64,000 nt of DNA from Paludifilum halophilum (GTDB lineage: Bacteria; Bacillota; Bacilli; Thermoactinomycetales; DSM-45169): assembly GCF_002245355.1 (NCBI RefSeq), contig NZ_NOWF01000008.1, positions 1 to 64,000 on the forward strand. The letters run 5' to 3'. Made by a program: the position numbers and the translations under genes. Shown here one piece after another: positions 1-7,420 of this stretch (its first letter is position 1; every line of letters begins with the position of its first letter). Below the pieces are notes generated by a model that worked only from the letters and a program-made list of their open reading frames with translations, was not told where the DNA came from and did no database searches.

Positions 1-1
1 A

Positions 2-139
2 CGATGCGCCAGCTGTGGTGAAATCGTCAAAAAAACATTGGCCGAACGGGTCCATCGTTGCCCTTTTTGTGGCTATGAACAGGATCGGGATGTCAATGCG
101 GCCATCAACATTCTGCAACTCGCAAGAAAAGCCTCTTAA
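2..139 (+). mobile_element. tnpB: IS200/IS605-family TnpB, C-terminal fragment
   Basis: The frame is open from the window edge and ends at TAA 137-139. The 45 visible residues carry the TnpB zinc ribbon as two CxxC pairs (CASC near the start, CPFC about 20 residues on), followed by RDVNAAINIL, the conserved tail that supplies the last RuvC acidic residue in this family. TnpB is an RNA-guided DNA nuclease encoded by IS200/IS605 and IS1341 elements. The rest of the gene lies outside the window, so I cannot say whether it is intact or whether a TnpA transposase accompanies it. The typical right-end sequence follows directly. Family call is firm; activity is unknown. Confidence 0.88.
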
Positions 140-236
140 AACTCAATCAGGCCAGGAACTGGCCTTCGTGGAGAGTGCGGCAGGAGTCGGCTCGATGAAA
201 CGAGAAGCTCGCCCTTTCAATGGCGAGAGGTTCACT
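140..236 (+). ncRNA. Putative omega RNA (reRNA) 3' scaffold and right end of the IS element
   Basis: Immediately after the tnpB stop there are three hairpins in tandem: GGCCAG/CTGGCC (150-164), CTCG/CGAG closing ATGAAA (191-204) and CTCGCC/GGCGAG (208-227), ending in GAGGTTCAC. This order, and the GGTTCA-like end, is what is seen at right ends of IS605/IS1341 elements, where the tnpB 3' region is processed into the guide-bearing omega RNA. If so, the guide would be the flanking DNA beginning at about 237. The exact element boundary cannot be fixed from one copy. Confidence 0.6.
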
Positions 237-333
237 TCAATAACATAAGCCGTTAATTCTCCCTTTCAAGAATATCGGCTTACATTCTTTATACTCTTAT
301 ACATTTGAAAAACAGGTATTTCTCAACAGCCTG

Positions 334-360
334 AAGGGATGTCCAAGGACATCCCTTTAT
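334..360 (+). terminator. Rho-independent terminator
   Basis: Near-perfect stem AAGGGATGTCC / GGACATCCCTT with a 2-4 nt loop followed by TTTAT. It sits between the IS end and the ars promoter, and insulates arsR from upstream transcription. Confidence 0.75.
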
Positions 361-497
361 TAATCACCTCCATATACCCACTCAGCGAGCCTTGTCACGG
401 GCTTTAACTTCTTTTTAAAACCACCTAAGTTTATCCCCTTGAAATGCTTCAGTATAAATGGTTTTTGAAAAGGTCGTCATGAAGTATACGTGATCCA

Positions 498-530
498 TTG
501 ACAATATTATAAGCATATGATTATATACCG
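498..530 (+). promoter_or_regulatory. ars operon promoter with AT-rich dyad
   Basis: A -35 TTGACA (498-503), 17-nt spacer and -10 TTATAT (521-526) precede arsR. The spacer and -10 are covered by an imperfect AT-rich dyad centred on CATATG (515-520), a plausible ArsR operator. The promoter is clear; the operator is inferred from position. Confidence 0.6.
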
Positions 531-544
531 TTGGGGTGATGCTC

Positions 545-883
545 ATGATCGTGCAAGAACTGGGATGGGAAGAACTCGCTGAATGCAACAAAGCGATGGG
601 GGATCAATCCCGCCTCCGTATGTTGGCTCTATTGAAGACCGAGGATTTATGCGTCTGTGAGCTGGTAGAAATCTTGGGAATGACGCAGCCTGCCGTCTCC
701 CAGCATATGCGCAGGTTGAAAAGTGCCAAACTGGTGAAAGAACGTCGCCAAGGTCAATGGGTCATTTATTCCCTCGACGGAGAGAGGCTTCCTTATTTTC
801 GGTCCGTAGTCGACAGCCTGCCTGACCTTAGCTACGAAATCGAAGCGTTAAAAGCGAGCGGAAAGAAAGTTGTTTGTGATTAA
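545..883 (+). CDS. arsR: ArsR-family metalloregulator of the ars operon
   Basis: About 112-residue winged-helix repressor. The DNA-binding core carries the SRLRMLALLK and MTQPAVSQHMRRLK helices. The Cys pair in LCVCEL is the classical alpha-3 CxC that binds As(III)/Sb(III) in ArsR. GTG 536 and ATG 539 are also possible starts, but GGGGTGA (533-539) is best placed for ATG 545. It is the first gene of arsR-arsB-arsC, with arsB starting 19 nt after its stop, so it most likely represses its own operon until arsenite binds. Function is inferred from family plus context, and both agree. Confidence 0.9.
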   Translation: MIVQELGWEELAECNKAMGDQSRLRMLALLKTEDLCVCELVEILGMTQPAVSQHMRRLKSAKLVKERRQGQWVIYSLDGERLPYFRSVVDSLPDLSYEIEALKASGKKVVCD

Positions 884-901
884 AGGGAATAAAGGAGAAA
901 A

Positions 902-2206
902 ATGATGACGTCGACAGCTTGGATTTCTTTTTTCATCTTTGCGATAACCTTGTTATTCGTCATTTGGCAGCCCCGGGGGTTGTCGATCGGATGGTCGGCA
1001 ACAGGTGGCGCCATTTTAGCTCTTCTGTTCGGAGTTGTCAGTCTTCCCGATGTCTGGACCGTGACGGGAATCGTCTGGAACGCCACCTTGGCTTTCGTAG
1101 CGGTCATCCTGATCTCCCTCGTTCTGGACGAAATCGGTTTCTTTGAGTGGGCTGCCCTTCATATGGCCCGCCTTGCCGGCGGGAACGGACGGAAGATGTT
1201 CGTCTACGTTGTTTTGTTGGGTGCGGCGGTGGCGGCCTTCTTCGCCAACGACGGGGCCGCTCTGATCCTTACCCCCATCGTGTTGGCGATGGTTCGGGCC
1301 CTTCGCTTTGAAGAGAAGATGATCCTCGCCTTCGTGATGGCGAGCGGCTTCATCGCCGACACCACCTCGCTGCCATTAGTGGTGAGCAACCTCGTCAACA
1401 TCGTCTCGGCCGACTACTTCGGGATTGGGTTTGTGGAGTATGCGACCCGCATGATCGTACCCAATCTATTCGCCTTAGGGGCAAGCCTTCTCGTCCTGTC
1501 CCTGTTCTTCCGGAAGAGCATCCCAAAAGATTATGATCTTGCACAACTGCAGAAGCCCTTGGAGGCTATCAAGGATCGGCGCCTATTCCGCCTTTCTTGG
1601 ATCATCCTGGGGATCCTGCTGGCGGGGTATCTCTTTAGTGAACCCTTGGGTGTTCCGGTCTCCATCATCGCTGGGGCAGCGGCCATTTGGTTCCTGTTGG
1701 CGGCCCGCCGGAGCCCGGCCATCCGCACGAAGCAGTTGGTGAAGGATGCCCCCTGGACGGTGGTCGTTTTCTCCATCGGCATGTATGTGGTGGTCTACGG
1801 CCTGAAGAACGCCGGTCTTACCGACGCTCTCGCCGGGGCGATCGAATGGACAGCTGGTCAAGGGGTCCTGGCGGGCACTGTCGGCATGGGCTTCATCGCC
1901 GCGATTCTGTCTTCTCTCATGAACAACATGCCGACGGTGATGATTGATGCTTTGGCGATCAATGCCACCGCGACTGACGGGCTGATGCGCGAAGCCTTGG
2001 TATATGCCAACGTGATCGGTTCCGATCTGGGGCCCAAGATCACCCCGATCGGTTCGCTGGCCACCCTGCTCTGGCTCCACGTTCTTTCTCGTAAAGGCGT
2101 AAAGATCACTTGGGGTTATTACTTCAAAGTGGGGATCATCTTGACGATTCCCACCCTGCTGATTACGCTCCTCGGCCTGTATGCCTGGCTGATGCTGATT
2201 CACTAA
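902..2206 (+). CDS. arsB: Arsenical efflux pump membrane protein ArsB
   Basis: 434-residue polytopic membrane protein of full family length. It carries the invariant ArsB blocks [16 protein letters not shown] near the N-terminus, [12 protein letters not shown] and [18 protein letters not shown] in the middle, and [13 protein letters not shown] towards the end. ArsB exports arsenite/antimonite, as a secondary carrier or with ArsA; no arsA is present here. The start at 902 (ATG ATG) follows AAGGAGAA. It lies between arsR and arsC as a compact operon. Confidence 0.95.
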   Translation: MMTSTAWISFFIFAITLLFVIWQPRGLSIGWSATGGAILALLFGVVSLPDVWTVTGIVWNATLAFVAVILISLVLDEIGFFEWAALHMARLAGGNGRKMFVYVVLLGAAVAAFFANDGAALILTPIVLAMVRALRFEEKMILAFVMASGFIADTTSLPLVVSNLVNIVSADYFGIGFVEYATRMIVPNLFALGASLLVLSLFFRKSIPKDYDLAQLQKPLEAIKDRRLFRLSWIILGILLAGYLFSEPLGVPVSIIAGAAAIWFLLAARRSPAIRTKQLVKDAPWTVVVFSIGMYVVVYGLKNAGLTDALAGAIEWTAGQGVLAGTVGMGFIAAILSSLMNNMPTVMIDALAINATATDGLMREALVYANVIGSDLGPKITPIGSLATLLWLHVLSRKGVKITWGYYFKVGIILTIPTLLITLLGLYAWLMLIH

Positions 2207-2235
2207 AAAAGGTCCAATTCACGGAGGGATTTACC

Positions 2236-2670
2236 ATGACTGCGGACAAGAAAAAAACCATCTACTTCCTGTGTACTGGCAATTCCTGCCGTAGCCAGAT
2301 AGCGGAGGGCTTTGGCAAACAGATCCTCGGGGATCGTTTCAACGTCTACAGTGCCGGCATTGAGGCTCACGGTCTGAACCCGAAGGCAGTGAAGGCGATG
2401 GCAGAGAAGGGAAACGATATTTCAGGTCAGACCTCCAATATCATCGATCCCGAGATCCTGAACAACGCCGACTACGTCATTACCTTGTGCGGGGACGCCA
2501 ACGACAAGTGTCCCATGACCCCGCCCCACGTCAACCGGCAACACTGGGGTTTCGACGATCCGGCGAAGGCGGAGGGGACCGAAGAGGAAGTCTGGGCCGT
2601 CTTCCAACGGGTTCGGGACCAGATCGAAGAGCGGATCCGCCGGTTTGTCGAAGAGACGGAAGACACCTGA
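2236..2670 (+). CDS. arsC: Arsenate reductase, thioredoxin-coupled (ArsC, low-MW phosphatase fold)
   Basis: 144 residues starting at ATG 2236 after GGAGGG. The CX5R loop CTGNSCR holds Cys13 and Cys18. The redox relay cysteines Cys85 and Cys92 lie in [10 protein letters not shown]. This is the catalytic Cys triad (plus structural Cys) of the Bacillus/Staphylococcus thioredoxin-dependent class, which reduces arsenate to arsenite for ArsB to export. It ends the operon 29 nt after arsB. The frame extends further upstream into arsB, but the 2236 start has the ribosome site and the family's usual N-terminus. Confidence 0.95.
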   Translation: MTADKKKTIYFLCTGNSCRSQIAEGFGKQILGDRFNVYSAGIEAHGLNPKAVKAMAEKGNDISGQTSNIIDPEILNNADYVITLCGDANDKCPMTPPHVNRQHWGFDDPAKAEGTEEEVWAVFQRVRDQIEERIRRFVEETEDT

Positions 2671-2841
2671 ACACGAGCAGACGCGGAAACGATCCTTTTT
2701 TTCAGAAACTAATTTACGGTAGTCGGCAGGGCGGTTTAGGGTGAATGGGTTCTTTGAAAAGATCCAGTGCGTATGTAGGAGAGCTTAAAGGGGAAGATAT
2801 AACCTGTTGCTTTTATAATACTTTAAGCAGGTGAATCATTT

Positions 2842-3392
2842 GTGAAGCCGATCCTTACTCTCATCCTAAGCCTGGTTCTTCATTCAAGCGTTTTCGGTCC
2901 CATCCCATCCGAGAGCAATTTCCGACTCCCATCGGTGACTGGAAGGTGGTTGAAAAGTCCAGGGATTGGGGGGGAGGGTTTGGTCCCCGATGGTTGGGAC
3001 TCAATGTTCCATGGGGGAAGTATGGGATTCACGGCACCAACCAGCCTCACTCCGTCGGAAGCCACTCGAGTCATGGTTGTATTCGCTTACTCAATTCGGA
3101 TGTCGAGGCATTATTTCCGAAAGTCCCCCTGGGAACTCAGGTCCATATTGAAGGACCGATCCTGGGTCTGGGAGAAAGCCTTCCGAAAACACTGGTTCGG
3201 GGAGATCGAGGATCGTTGGTTCTCTTGGTCCAAAACCGCCTCCGAGCGGCGGGGTATTATGACGGGCCTATGGATGGATGGTTTGGAGCGAGCCTGGAAA
3301 ATGCGGTGAAGAGGTATCAAAGAGATCATGGTTTGAAGGTTACAGCCCAAATAAGGTTGGCTGAATACCAACGGTTAGGATTATTGGAATAA
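2842..3392 (+). pseudogene. L,D-transpeptidase (YkuD) with peptidoglycan-binding domain, broken by a frameshift
   Basis: Frame 1 gives a GTG start (2842, after GCAGGTGA) and a signal peptide up to about residue 25. The catalytic domain is in frame 3. Reading across the break near 2923, one extra C would restore SESNF-PTPIGDW, the expected family junction. Downstream are GIHGTN, SHGCIR with the catalytic Cys, and a C-terminal PG_binding_1 domain (VRGDRGSLVLLVQNRL onward) to the stop at 3392. Intact, it would be an exported wall cross-linking enzyme. As printed it cannot be made as one protein. A one-base sequencing error in the TTCCG run is an equal possibility. Confidence 0.8.
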
Positions 3393-3436
3393 ACCCAACA
3401 ACAGCCGTTAGGGGAAAAATCCCCGGTATCGGCATG

Positions 3437-3580
3437 AAAAAAGAAGGAACCCGCCTTCTGTGACAAAGAAAATGCAGGTTCCTTCTCCGTGTTTCTGTGG
3501 CCGCTCGTCTGCGGTAGCTACCTGGCGGTAGGAGCGCCATCCTGTCGCAAACAGGTTCTATCTTTATCAGACAGGGTTTC
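3437..3580 (-). ncRNA. Candidate structured RNA, copy A, with terminator
   Basis: On the minus strand the segment ends in a strong terminator (stem 3443-3454 with 3474-3485, then six T). Before it lie blocks shared with 18614-18720: GCGACAG.ATG, CTCCT, a CCGC/GCGG hairpin, then AGAAGGCGGGTT-CTTC in the terminator itself. The other copy precedes a MATE gene in the layout of an attenuator; this copy lies downstream of ycgQ with no minus-strand gene after it. I do not recognise the RNA class. Confidence 0.35.
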
Positions 3581-3685
3581 GTGGTCCCTGTAGTTGCGCC
3601 ATCAATTGGGCAAACTTGCTGATGGTTTAACGGATGGAGGGCGAAGAAAAATGACACGGGGGGCCGGGTCATTTTCATTCTCCAT

Positions 3686-4552
3686 TCAGTAATTCGCATA
3701 GACATAGGGATCTTTCGGAGCCTCCACTACCCGGTGAGAAGGCGCTTCAATGAACGGGACCCGGCTTCTTTCAACCACAATGGAATCCAGTCCGCCTTTG
3801 ACTTCGATCCATGTTCCCTCTTTGATCTGATCAGAACCGGGGAATTTGGCAAAAATCCCGATCACACTGGCATCAGCCGTACAGCAGGTTATACTGTACC
3901 GGGAAACGAGGACGACACCTTCGGGCATATTGTCCGCACGAAAGATAAAGCCTTTTACCTTGACGGGTTTCCCTTTCAGTTCCTTATCGTACATCTGAAG
4001 CGTTGTGAGTCGGTCGATATAGTTTTTGTCGTCGAGTTCGATTACGGCGGCGGCTTTCAACTTCTTCACAATCTTGTTGTAGTAGGGGTTGGGGTCGTAG
4101 CTCTCCTCGTTGCTGGGAGGCTTGGAGAGCAGTTCTTCATCGTTGAGTTCTGAATTGTCCTCCGGTGACGGATCGTTGGACCCCCTTTCCCCGGTACGCC
4201 TCTCTTTCTCTTCCTTGGTCAAGACCTGCTGACTTTCCATCGCTTCTGGAGAAAGGTAATTGATTCCTTTTTTAGAAGCCATAGAGGAGTTCAGAGGCGC
4301 GGGCGGGACCAAGATAAAGGCGAGGATGGGAAAGCAGAGGAGGATGTAACCCCATCCGCCAATCCGATGGGGGGCGGGCTGTTTCAGGTGCCAGATCTGC
4401 ACCAGACCGAACAGGATCAACAGCAGCGTGCTGAAGATGATTAAGGGTGTGAAGCGAGGGTTGATGAACAACCTTAGTTCGCCGGTAATTAGCATGTGGA
4501 TCAACATCACCGCGGTCCCGAAACAGATGACGATGCGCAGGAAGGAACCCAT
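3686..4552 (-). CDS. ycgQ: YcgQ-like membrane protein (TIGR03943 / DUF1980)
   Basis: 288 residues. Two or three N-terminal membrane segments (about 5-22, 35-55, 68-85) are followed by an acidic linker rich in E, S and D (about 100-145) and a C-terminal soluble domain (about 150-285) of the TIGR03943 type. These proteins are always found with a YcgR-type permease, as here, where ycgR ends 12 nt before this start. The pair is thought to form one membrane complex, with substrate unproven. The Zur-like boxes upstream of the pair point to zinc-linked expression (inference). Confidence 0.85.
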   Translation of the reverse strand: MGSFLRIVICFGTAVMLIHMLITGELRLFINPRFTPLIIFSTLLLILFGLVQIWHLKQPAPHRIGGWGYILLCFPILAFILVPPAPLNSSMASKKGINYLSPEAMESQQVLTKEEKERRTGERGSNDPSPEDNSELNDEELLSKPPSNEESYDPNPYYNKIVKKLKAAAVIELDDKNYIDRLTTLQMYDKELKGKPVKVKGFIFRADNMPEGVVLVSRYSITCCTADASVIGIFAKFPGSDQIKEGTWIEVKGGLDSIVVERSRVPFIEAPSHRVVEAPKDPYVYANY

Positions 4553-4564
4553 TTTTTCACTCCT

Positions 4565-5617
4565 TTACAGAACCAGGCTGATAAAGAGGCCGATGGAGGC
4601 GAGGGTGAGTAGGGTGGTGGCGGCAAAGTGGAAAAGGACGACGCGCTTCCGAAAACTGCCGTACATCATGAACAAATTTTTCAGATCCATCATCGGACCG
4701 TAGACCAAAAATGCCAGAATCGGGGGGGTGGACATGGCGCTGCGGAAGGAAGCGGCGACAAAGGCATCCGCCGAAGAGCAGAGGGATAAGCCGAAGGCGA
4801 TGGCCATCATGGCCAGGATCACCAGCCATTCGTTTTCGGCAAATTCCCGGATGGTCGAAAGGCCGACAAAAGCCTGAAAGGCGGCAGCGATTGAGGCACC
4901 GGCGACGAAATATTTGCCCATGTCCATAAACTCAAAGATGGAATGGTGCATCGCGTGGATGAGCTTGTCACCGGTATGCCTCTGACCGGTGTGATGAAGG
5001 TGATGACTATGGTTGCAATCCCGGTCAGGGTGTTCACAGTGGGTCGTAACGTCTGGGTCGCCGTTGAAAAAGAAGTAGTAGAGAATGCCCATCACCGCGG
5101 CGATACCGACGGCCAGCAGCAGGCGGGAAAACACCATTTTCCAATCGCCGGCGAATGCGAAGTATGTAGAAGCGATAGTGATGGGGTTGATGATCGGCGC
5201 TGCCAGCAGAAACGTAAAAGCGATATAGGCGGGGAACCCTTTTTGGATTAAGCGCCGTGCCACCGGAACGATGCCGCATTCACAGACGGGAAGAACCAGT
5301 CCCATGAAAGTAGCAAAAGGAATGGAAACCCAAGGACTTTTGGGTATGAGGCGCCACACGGTATCTTCACGGACATAGACGTGGATCAAGCTGGAGATGA
5401 TCACCCCGATCAGGATGAAGGGGATTCCCTCGATAAAAATGCTTAAGAACAGCGTAGAACTATTTTGAAGCCAGGCGGGAGGCGAAGAAAGAGCCGCAGA
5501 ATCGAGCCATTGGGACGTTTCCAGAGCGTCAATCCCAGATAGGATCAGATAGAGAAATCCGGCTAGTACCAAAAATCCGGTCAGATCCATATAATATTCA
5601 CGGATCCACTTGAACAC
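4565..5617 (-). CDS. ycgR: YcgR-like permease (UPF0718, ArsP_1 superfamily)
   Basis: 350-residue polytopic protein with about eight membrane segments. It has the family signature VCECGIVPVARRL after the third segment and a second conserved block, LSLCSSADAFVAASF, late in the protein. A His/Asp-rich cytoplasmic or external loop (HCEHPDRDCNHSHHLHH, around residues 190-215) is a likely metal-binding stretch. It is transcribed before ycgQ, 12 nt apart. The substrate is unknown; ArsP relatives move organoarsenicals, but YcgR proteins lack proof of that. A broken small gene lies just upstream. Confidence 0.85.
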   Translation of the reverse strand: MFKWIREYYMDLTGFLVLAGFLYLILSGIDALETSQWLDSAALSSPPAWLQNSSTLFLSIFIEGIPFILIGVIISSLIHVYVREDTVWRLIPKSPWVSIPFATFMGLVLPVCECGIVPVARRLIQKGFPAYIAFTFLLAAPIINPITIASTYFAFAGDWKMVFSRLLLAVGIAAVMGILYYFFFNGDPDVTTHCEHPDRDCNHSHHLHHTGQRHTGDKLIHAMHHSIFEFMDMGKYFVAGASIAAAFQAFVGLSTIREFAENEWLVILAMMAIAFGLSLCSSADAFVAASFRSAMSTPPILAFLVYGPMMDLKNLFMMYGSFRKRVVLFHFAATTLLTLASIGLFISLVL

Positions 5618-5693
5618 AGCGATCCCCCATTTTCAGCGGTTTACCATCAATTTCTATACGGACAAGCCGGAGGCATGTACCATTCTTGAACTT

Positions 5694-5940
5694 TTAACAT
5701 CGTGCAGCAACCCCTTGCAGAATCCGTTCCGCTCCCTGGCGGGTACCGGCGATATGGCGGGCAACTGGGCCCAGCTCCAGTTCGGCTAAGACCTTGGCCA
5801 CGAAGAGATCTGGGGCCCACTCCGTCGGGAGAAGGGATGGGATAGCCGCAACGCCAGCAGAGATCCTCCGCTTCCACGGTGGGAGCAAGCCACTCCATAC
5901 CCCGGCGGGCTGGCGTTAGAAACCAAGGGGTTTTGTACAT
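5694..5940 (-). pseudogene. Unrecognised small gene, frameshifted, first in the ycgRQ unit
   Basis: On the minus strand an ATG at 5940 follows GGAGG by seven bases and opens MYKTPWFLTPARRGMEWL, then a CxxC-like LCWRCGYPIPS. After that the reading continues sensibly only in another frame (LLPTEWAPDLFVAKVL, ending VAARC at 5694). One base change around 5845-5855 separates the two. The combined product would be about 82 residues. I do not recognise the family. Position directly behind a Zur-like box suggests it belongs to the same metal-responsive unit. Confidence 0.4.
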
Positions 5941-5952
5941 TTGATCCTCCAT

Positions 5953-5973
5953 AAATCAAAATTGATTCGATTA
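5953..5973. promoter_or_regulatory. Zur-box-like dyad 1
   Basis: 21-bp site matching 14 of 20 defined positions of the Bacillus Zur consensus AAATCGTAAT-N-ATTACGATTT. It sits 13 bp upstream of the minus-strand start at 5940. It is the weakest of three such sites in 170 bp. Confidence 0.4.
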
Positions 5974-6062
5974 AAGGTGGGTTGGACTTTAAGTTAGAAA
6001 GTGATCAACATAAGTATAATATAGGTTTAAACCAAAAATGAAGGCTTGATTGAATCATTGGT

Positions 6063-6083
6063 AAAACGTATTTGTTTCGATTA
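6063..6083. promoter_or_regulatory. Zur-box-like dyad 2
   Basis: Matches 15 of 20 consensus positions, with CGTA and CGATT half-site cores conserved. It lies between the divergent ycgRQ unit and the zinc-GTPase remnant. Confidence 0.45.
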
Positions 6084-6102
6084 GTCCATTTTTACTAAAG
6101 AT

Positions 6103-6123
6103 AAAGCATCATGATTACGATTG
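6103..6123. promoter_or_regulatory. Zur-box-like dyad 3
   Basis: Matches 16 of 20 consensus positions with an almost perfect right half ATTACGATT. It lies 17-20 bp upstream of the ribosome site of the truncated GTPase gene, the position expected for a Zur repressor site on a yciC-like gene. Confidence 0.55.
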
Positions 6124-6139
6124 AAACGAAGGTTGACAT

Positions 6140-6252
6140 TTGGGAGAGGAGAGGTGTCGGACGGACGACCGGATTCCGGTCACGGTATTGAGCGGGTATC
6201 TCGGAGCAGGCCGCAAACTGGAGGATGCCCTCGACGATGACAAAAACGCCGC
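6140..6252 (+). pseudogene. Remnant of a CobW/YciC-type zinc GTPase
   Basis: After a GGGAGAGG-like site the frame from TTG 6140 reads RIPVTVLSGYLGAG, the hallmark N-terminus of CobW/ZNG1/YciC metallochaperone GTPases up to the Walker A loop. The next residues should be KTT; instead the sequence jumps to RKLEDALDDD and runs straight into a strong terminator. The central roughly 350 codons are missing, so this is an internal deletion rather than a truncation. Its Zur-like boxes remain in place. Confidence 0.65.
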
Positions 6253-6272
6253 ATCCTCGGCGGTGTTTTTGT
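6240..6272 (+). terminator. Strong bidirectional terminator
   Basis: ACAAAAACGCCG / CGGCGGTGTTTTTGT stem with a 6-nt loop and T-run. It terminates the deleted GTPase gene. Confidence 0.85.
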
Positions 6273-6430
6273 CTGTTTGCTTATCCGTAGTCGGCACCTT
6301 CTTGCCATCTCTCCATATAATCCCCTTCAACATCTCCGGGTGTTTTTTGATGGATGAAAGAAAGCCCGATGGTGTATTACAATGAGTGGTCGTACTCCTA
6401 TCTCATATCGGGAAGTGAGTTGAGCGACCG

Positions 6431-6874
6431 GTGGATGTTTTTTGGATGTTGCTGGTCATTGTGGTCTTGGGCGTGATATCGAAAAACGCGACAGTCTGGA
6501 TTGCCGGTATCGGGCTGTTGAGTCTCCGTTTGTGGCCGAGTAATCAGCCTTTGATATGGACTCAGCAGTATGGGTTGAAAATCGGCATCATCATTCTGAC
6601 GATGGGTGTGCTCTCTCCTATCGCTCTGGGAAAAATACCGTGGTCCAACATGGTTGAGACGATGAAAAGTGGTTCAGGACTGGTTGCTGTGGCCGTCGGT
6701 ATTTTTGTGGCTTATCTGGGTGGACGGGGGGCCGGCTTGTTAACGACTCAGCCTACGATCGTGACCGGCCTGTTAATCGGAACCATCGTCGGTGTTGCTT
6801 TATTCCGTGGCGTACCGGTGGGTCCATTGATTGCAGCGGGTATCCTGTCTTTGTTCACCCATTGGTTGAGATAA
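6431..6874 (+). CDS. DUF441 (UPF0756) membrane protein
   Basis: 147 residues beginning at GTG 6431, with four hydrophobic segments (about 3-20, 48-68, 82-100, 112-140). It matches the DUF441/UPF0756 family in length and in blocks such as LGVISKNATVWIAG, GVLSPIALGKI and TGLLIGTIVGVALFRGVPVGPLIAAG. Function of the family is not established. It is a single gene between the deleted GTPase and a terminator. Confidence 0.85.
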   Translation: MDVFWMLLVIVVLGVISKNATVWIAGIGLLSLRLWPSNQPLIWTQQYGLKIGIIILTMGVLSPIALGKIPWSNMVETMKSGSGLVAVAVGIFVAYLGGRGAGLLTTQPTIVTGLLIGTIVGVALFRGVPVGPLIAAGILSLFTHWLR

Positions 6875-6904
6875 TCTATAACCCATTCTCATAACCGACC
6901 CAAA

Positions 6905-6953
6905 CAAAAAGATCCTCCCGGCGCCAATAGGGGGCGGTTGCGAGGGTCTTTTT
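6905..6953 (+). terminator. Terminator after the DUF441 gene
   Basis: AAAAAGATCCTC pairs with GAGGGTCTTTTT across a GC-rich loop, followed by GTTTT. Confidence 0.75.
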
Positions 6954-6981
6954 GTTTTGAAATCATCTAATCATCATTTGA

Positions 6982-7030
6982 TTGTCATAGTCAGCGGTGC
7001 TACACTATAATAAAATGATCATTTGATTAT
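6982..7030 (+). promoter_or_regulatory. cadC promoter and operator
   Basis: -35 TTGTCA (6982-6987), 18-nt spacer, -10 TATAAT (7006-7011). Just downstream lies AATGATCATT (7013-7022, perfect palindrome) running into TGATTATT, and a related CATTTGATTGTCA overlaps the -35. These fit a CadC/SmtB-type operator placed to block transcription. Confidence 0.6.
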
Positions 7031-7045
7031 TAGAGGTGAAAATCC

Positions 7046-7420
7046 ATGTCGGAGGATCGTTGCGATATTTACTGTTATGATGAAGAGAAAGTTCGGCGGG
7101 TCCAATCCTCCCTGAAAACGGAAGATTTTATGGGGACCGCTCAGTTGTTTAAAGCGCTGGCTGATCCGACCCGAATGAAGATTGCCTATGCCTTGATTCA
7201 AGAAAAGGAACTGTGTGTATGTGATGTTGCGAATATCATTCGATCCTCCCTGGCGACTGCATCTCACCATCTCCGGCTCCTCCGTAACATGGGTCTGGCC
7301 AGATACCGAAAAGAGGGAAAACTGGTCTTTTATTCATTGGATGATGATCACGTCAAGCAGTTGGTTCAATTGGCTTTTGATCACCACAAGGAGATGAAAC
7401 CCGTTGGAACAAGCGAATGA
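7046..7420 (+). CDS. cadC: CadC-type ArsR/SmtB metalloregulator
   Basis: 124 residues, ATG 7046 after AGAGGTGA. It carries the CadC features: N-terminal cysteines in [13 protein letters not shown] (about 6-11) and ELCVCD in the recognition region, which together form the Cd/Pb/Zn site. The winged helix ([19 protein letters not shown]) is intact. The last codons overlap the TTG start of cadA by 17 bp. It should repress cadCA until Cd(II), Pb(II) or Zn(II) binds. Confidence 0.92.
   Translation: MSEDRCDIYCYDEEKVRRVQSSLKTEDFMGTAQLFKALADPTRMKIAYALIQEKELCVCDVANIIRSSLATASHHLRLLRNMGLARYRKEGKLVFYSLDDDHVKQLVQLAFDHHKEMKPVGTSE

Noticed and set aside
3525..3548. GATGGCGCTCCTACC on the minus strand as a fluoride riboswitch 3' block
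   Set aside because: The required upstream crcB core (GG..AUG..CC plus AACCGCC pseudoknot) is not found in front of it, and the block differs in the second copy.
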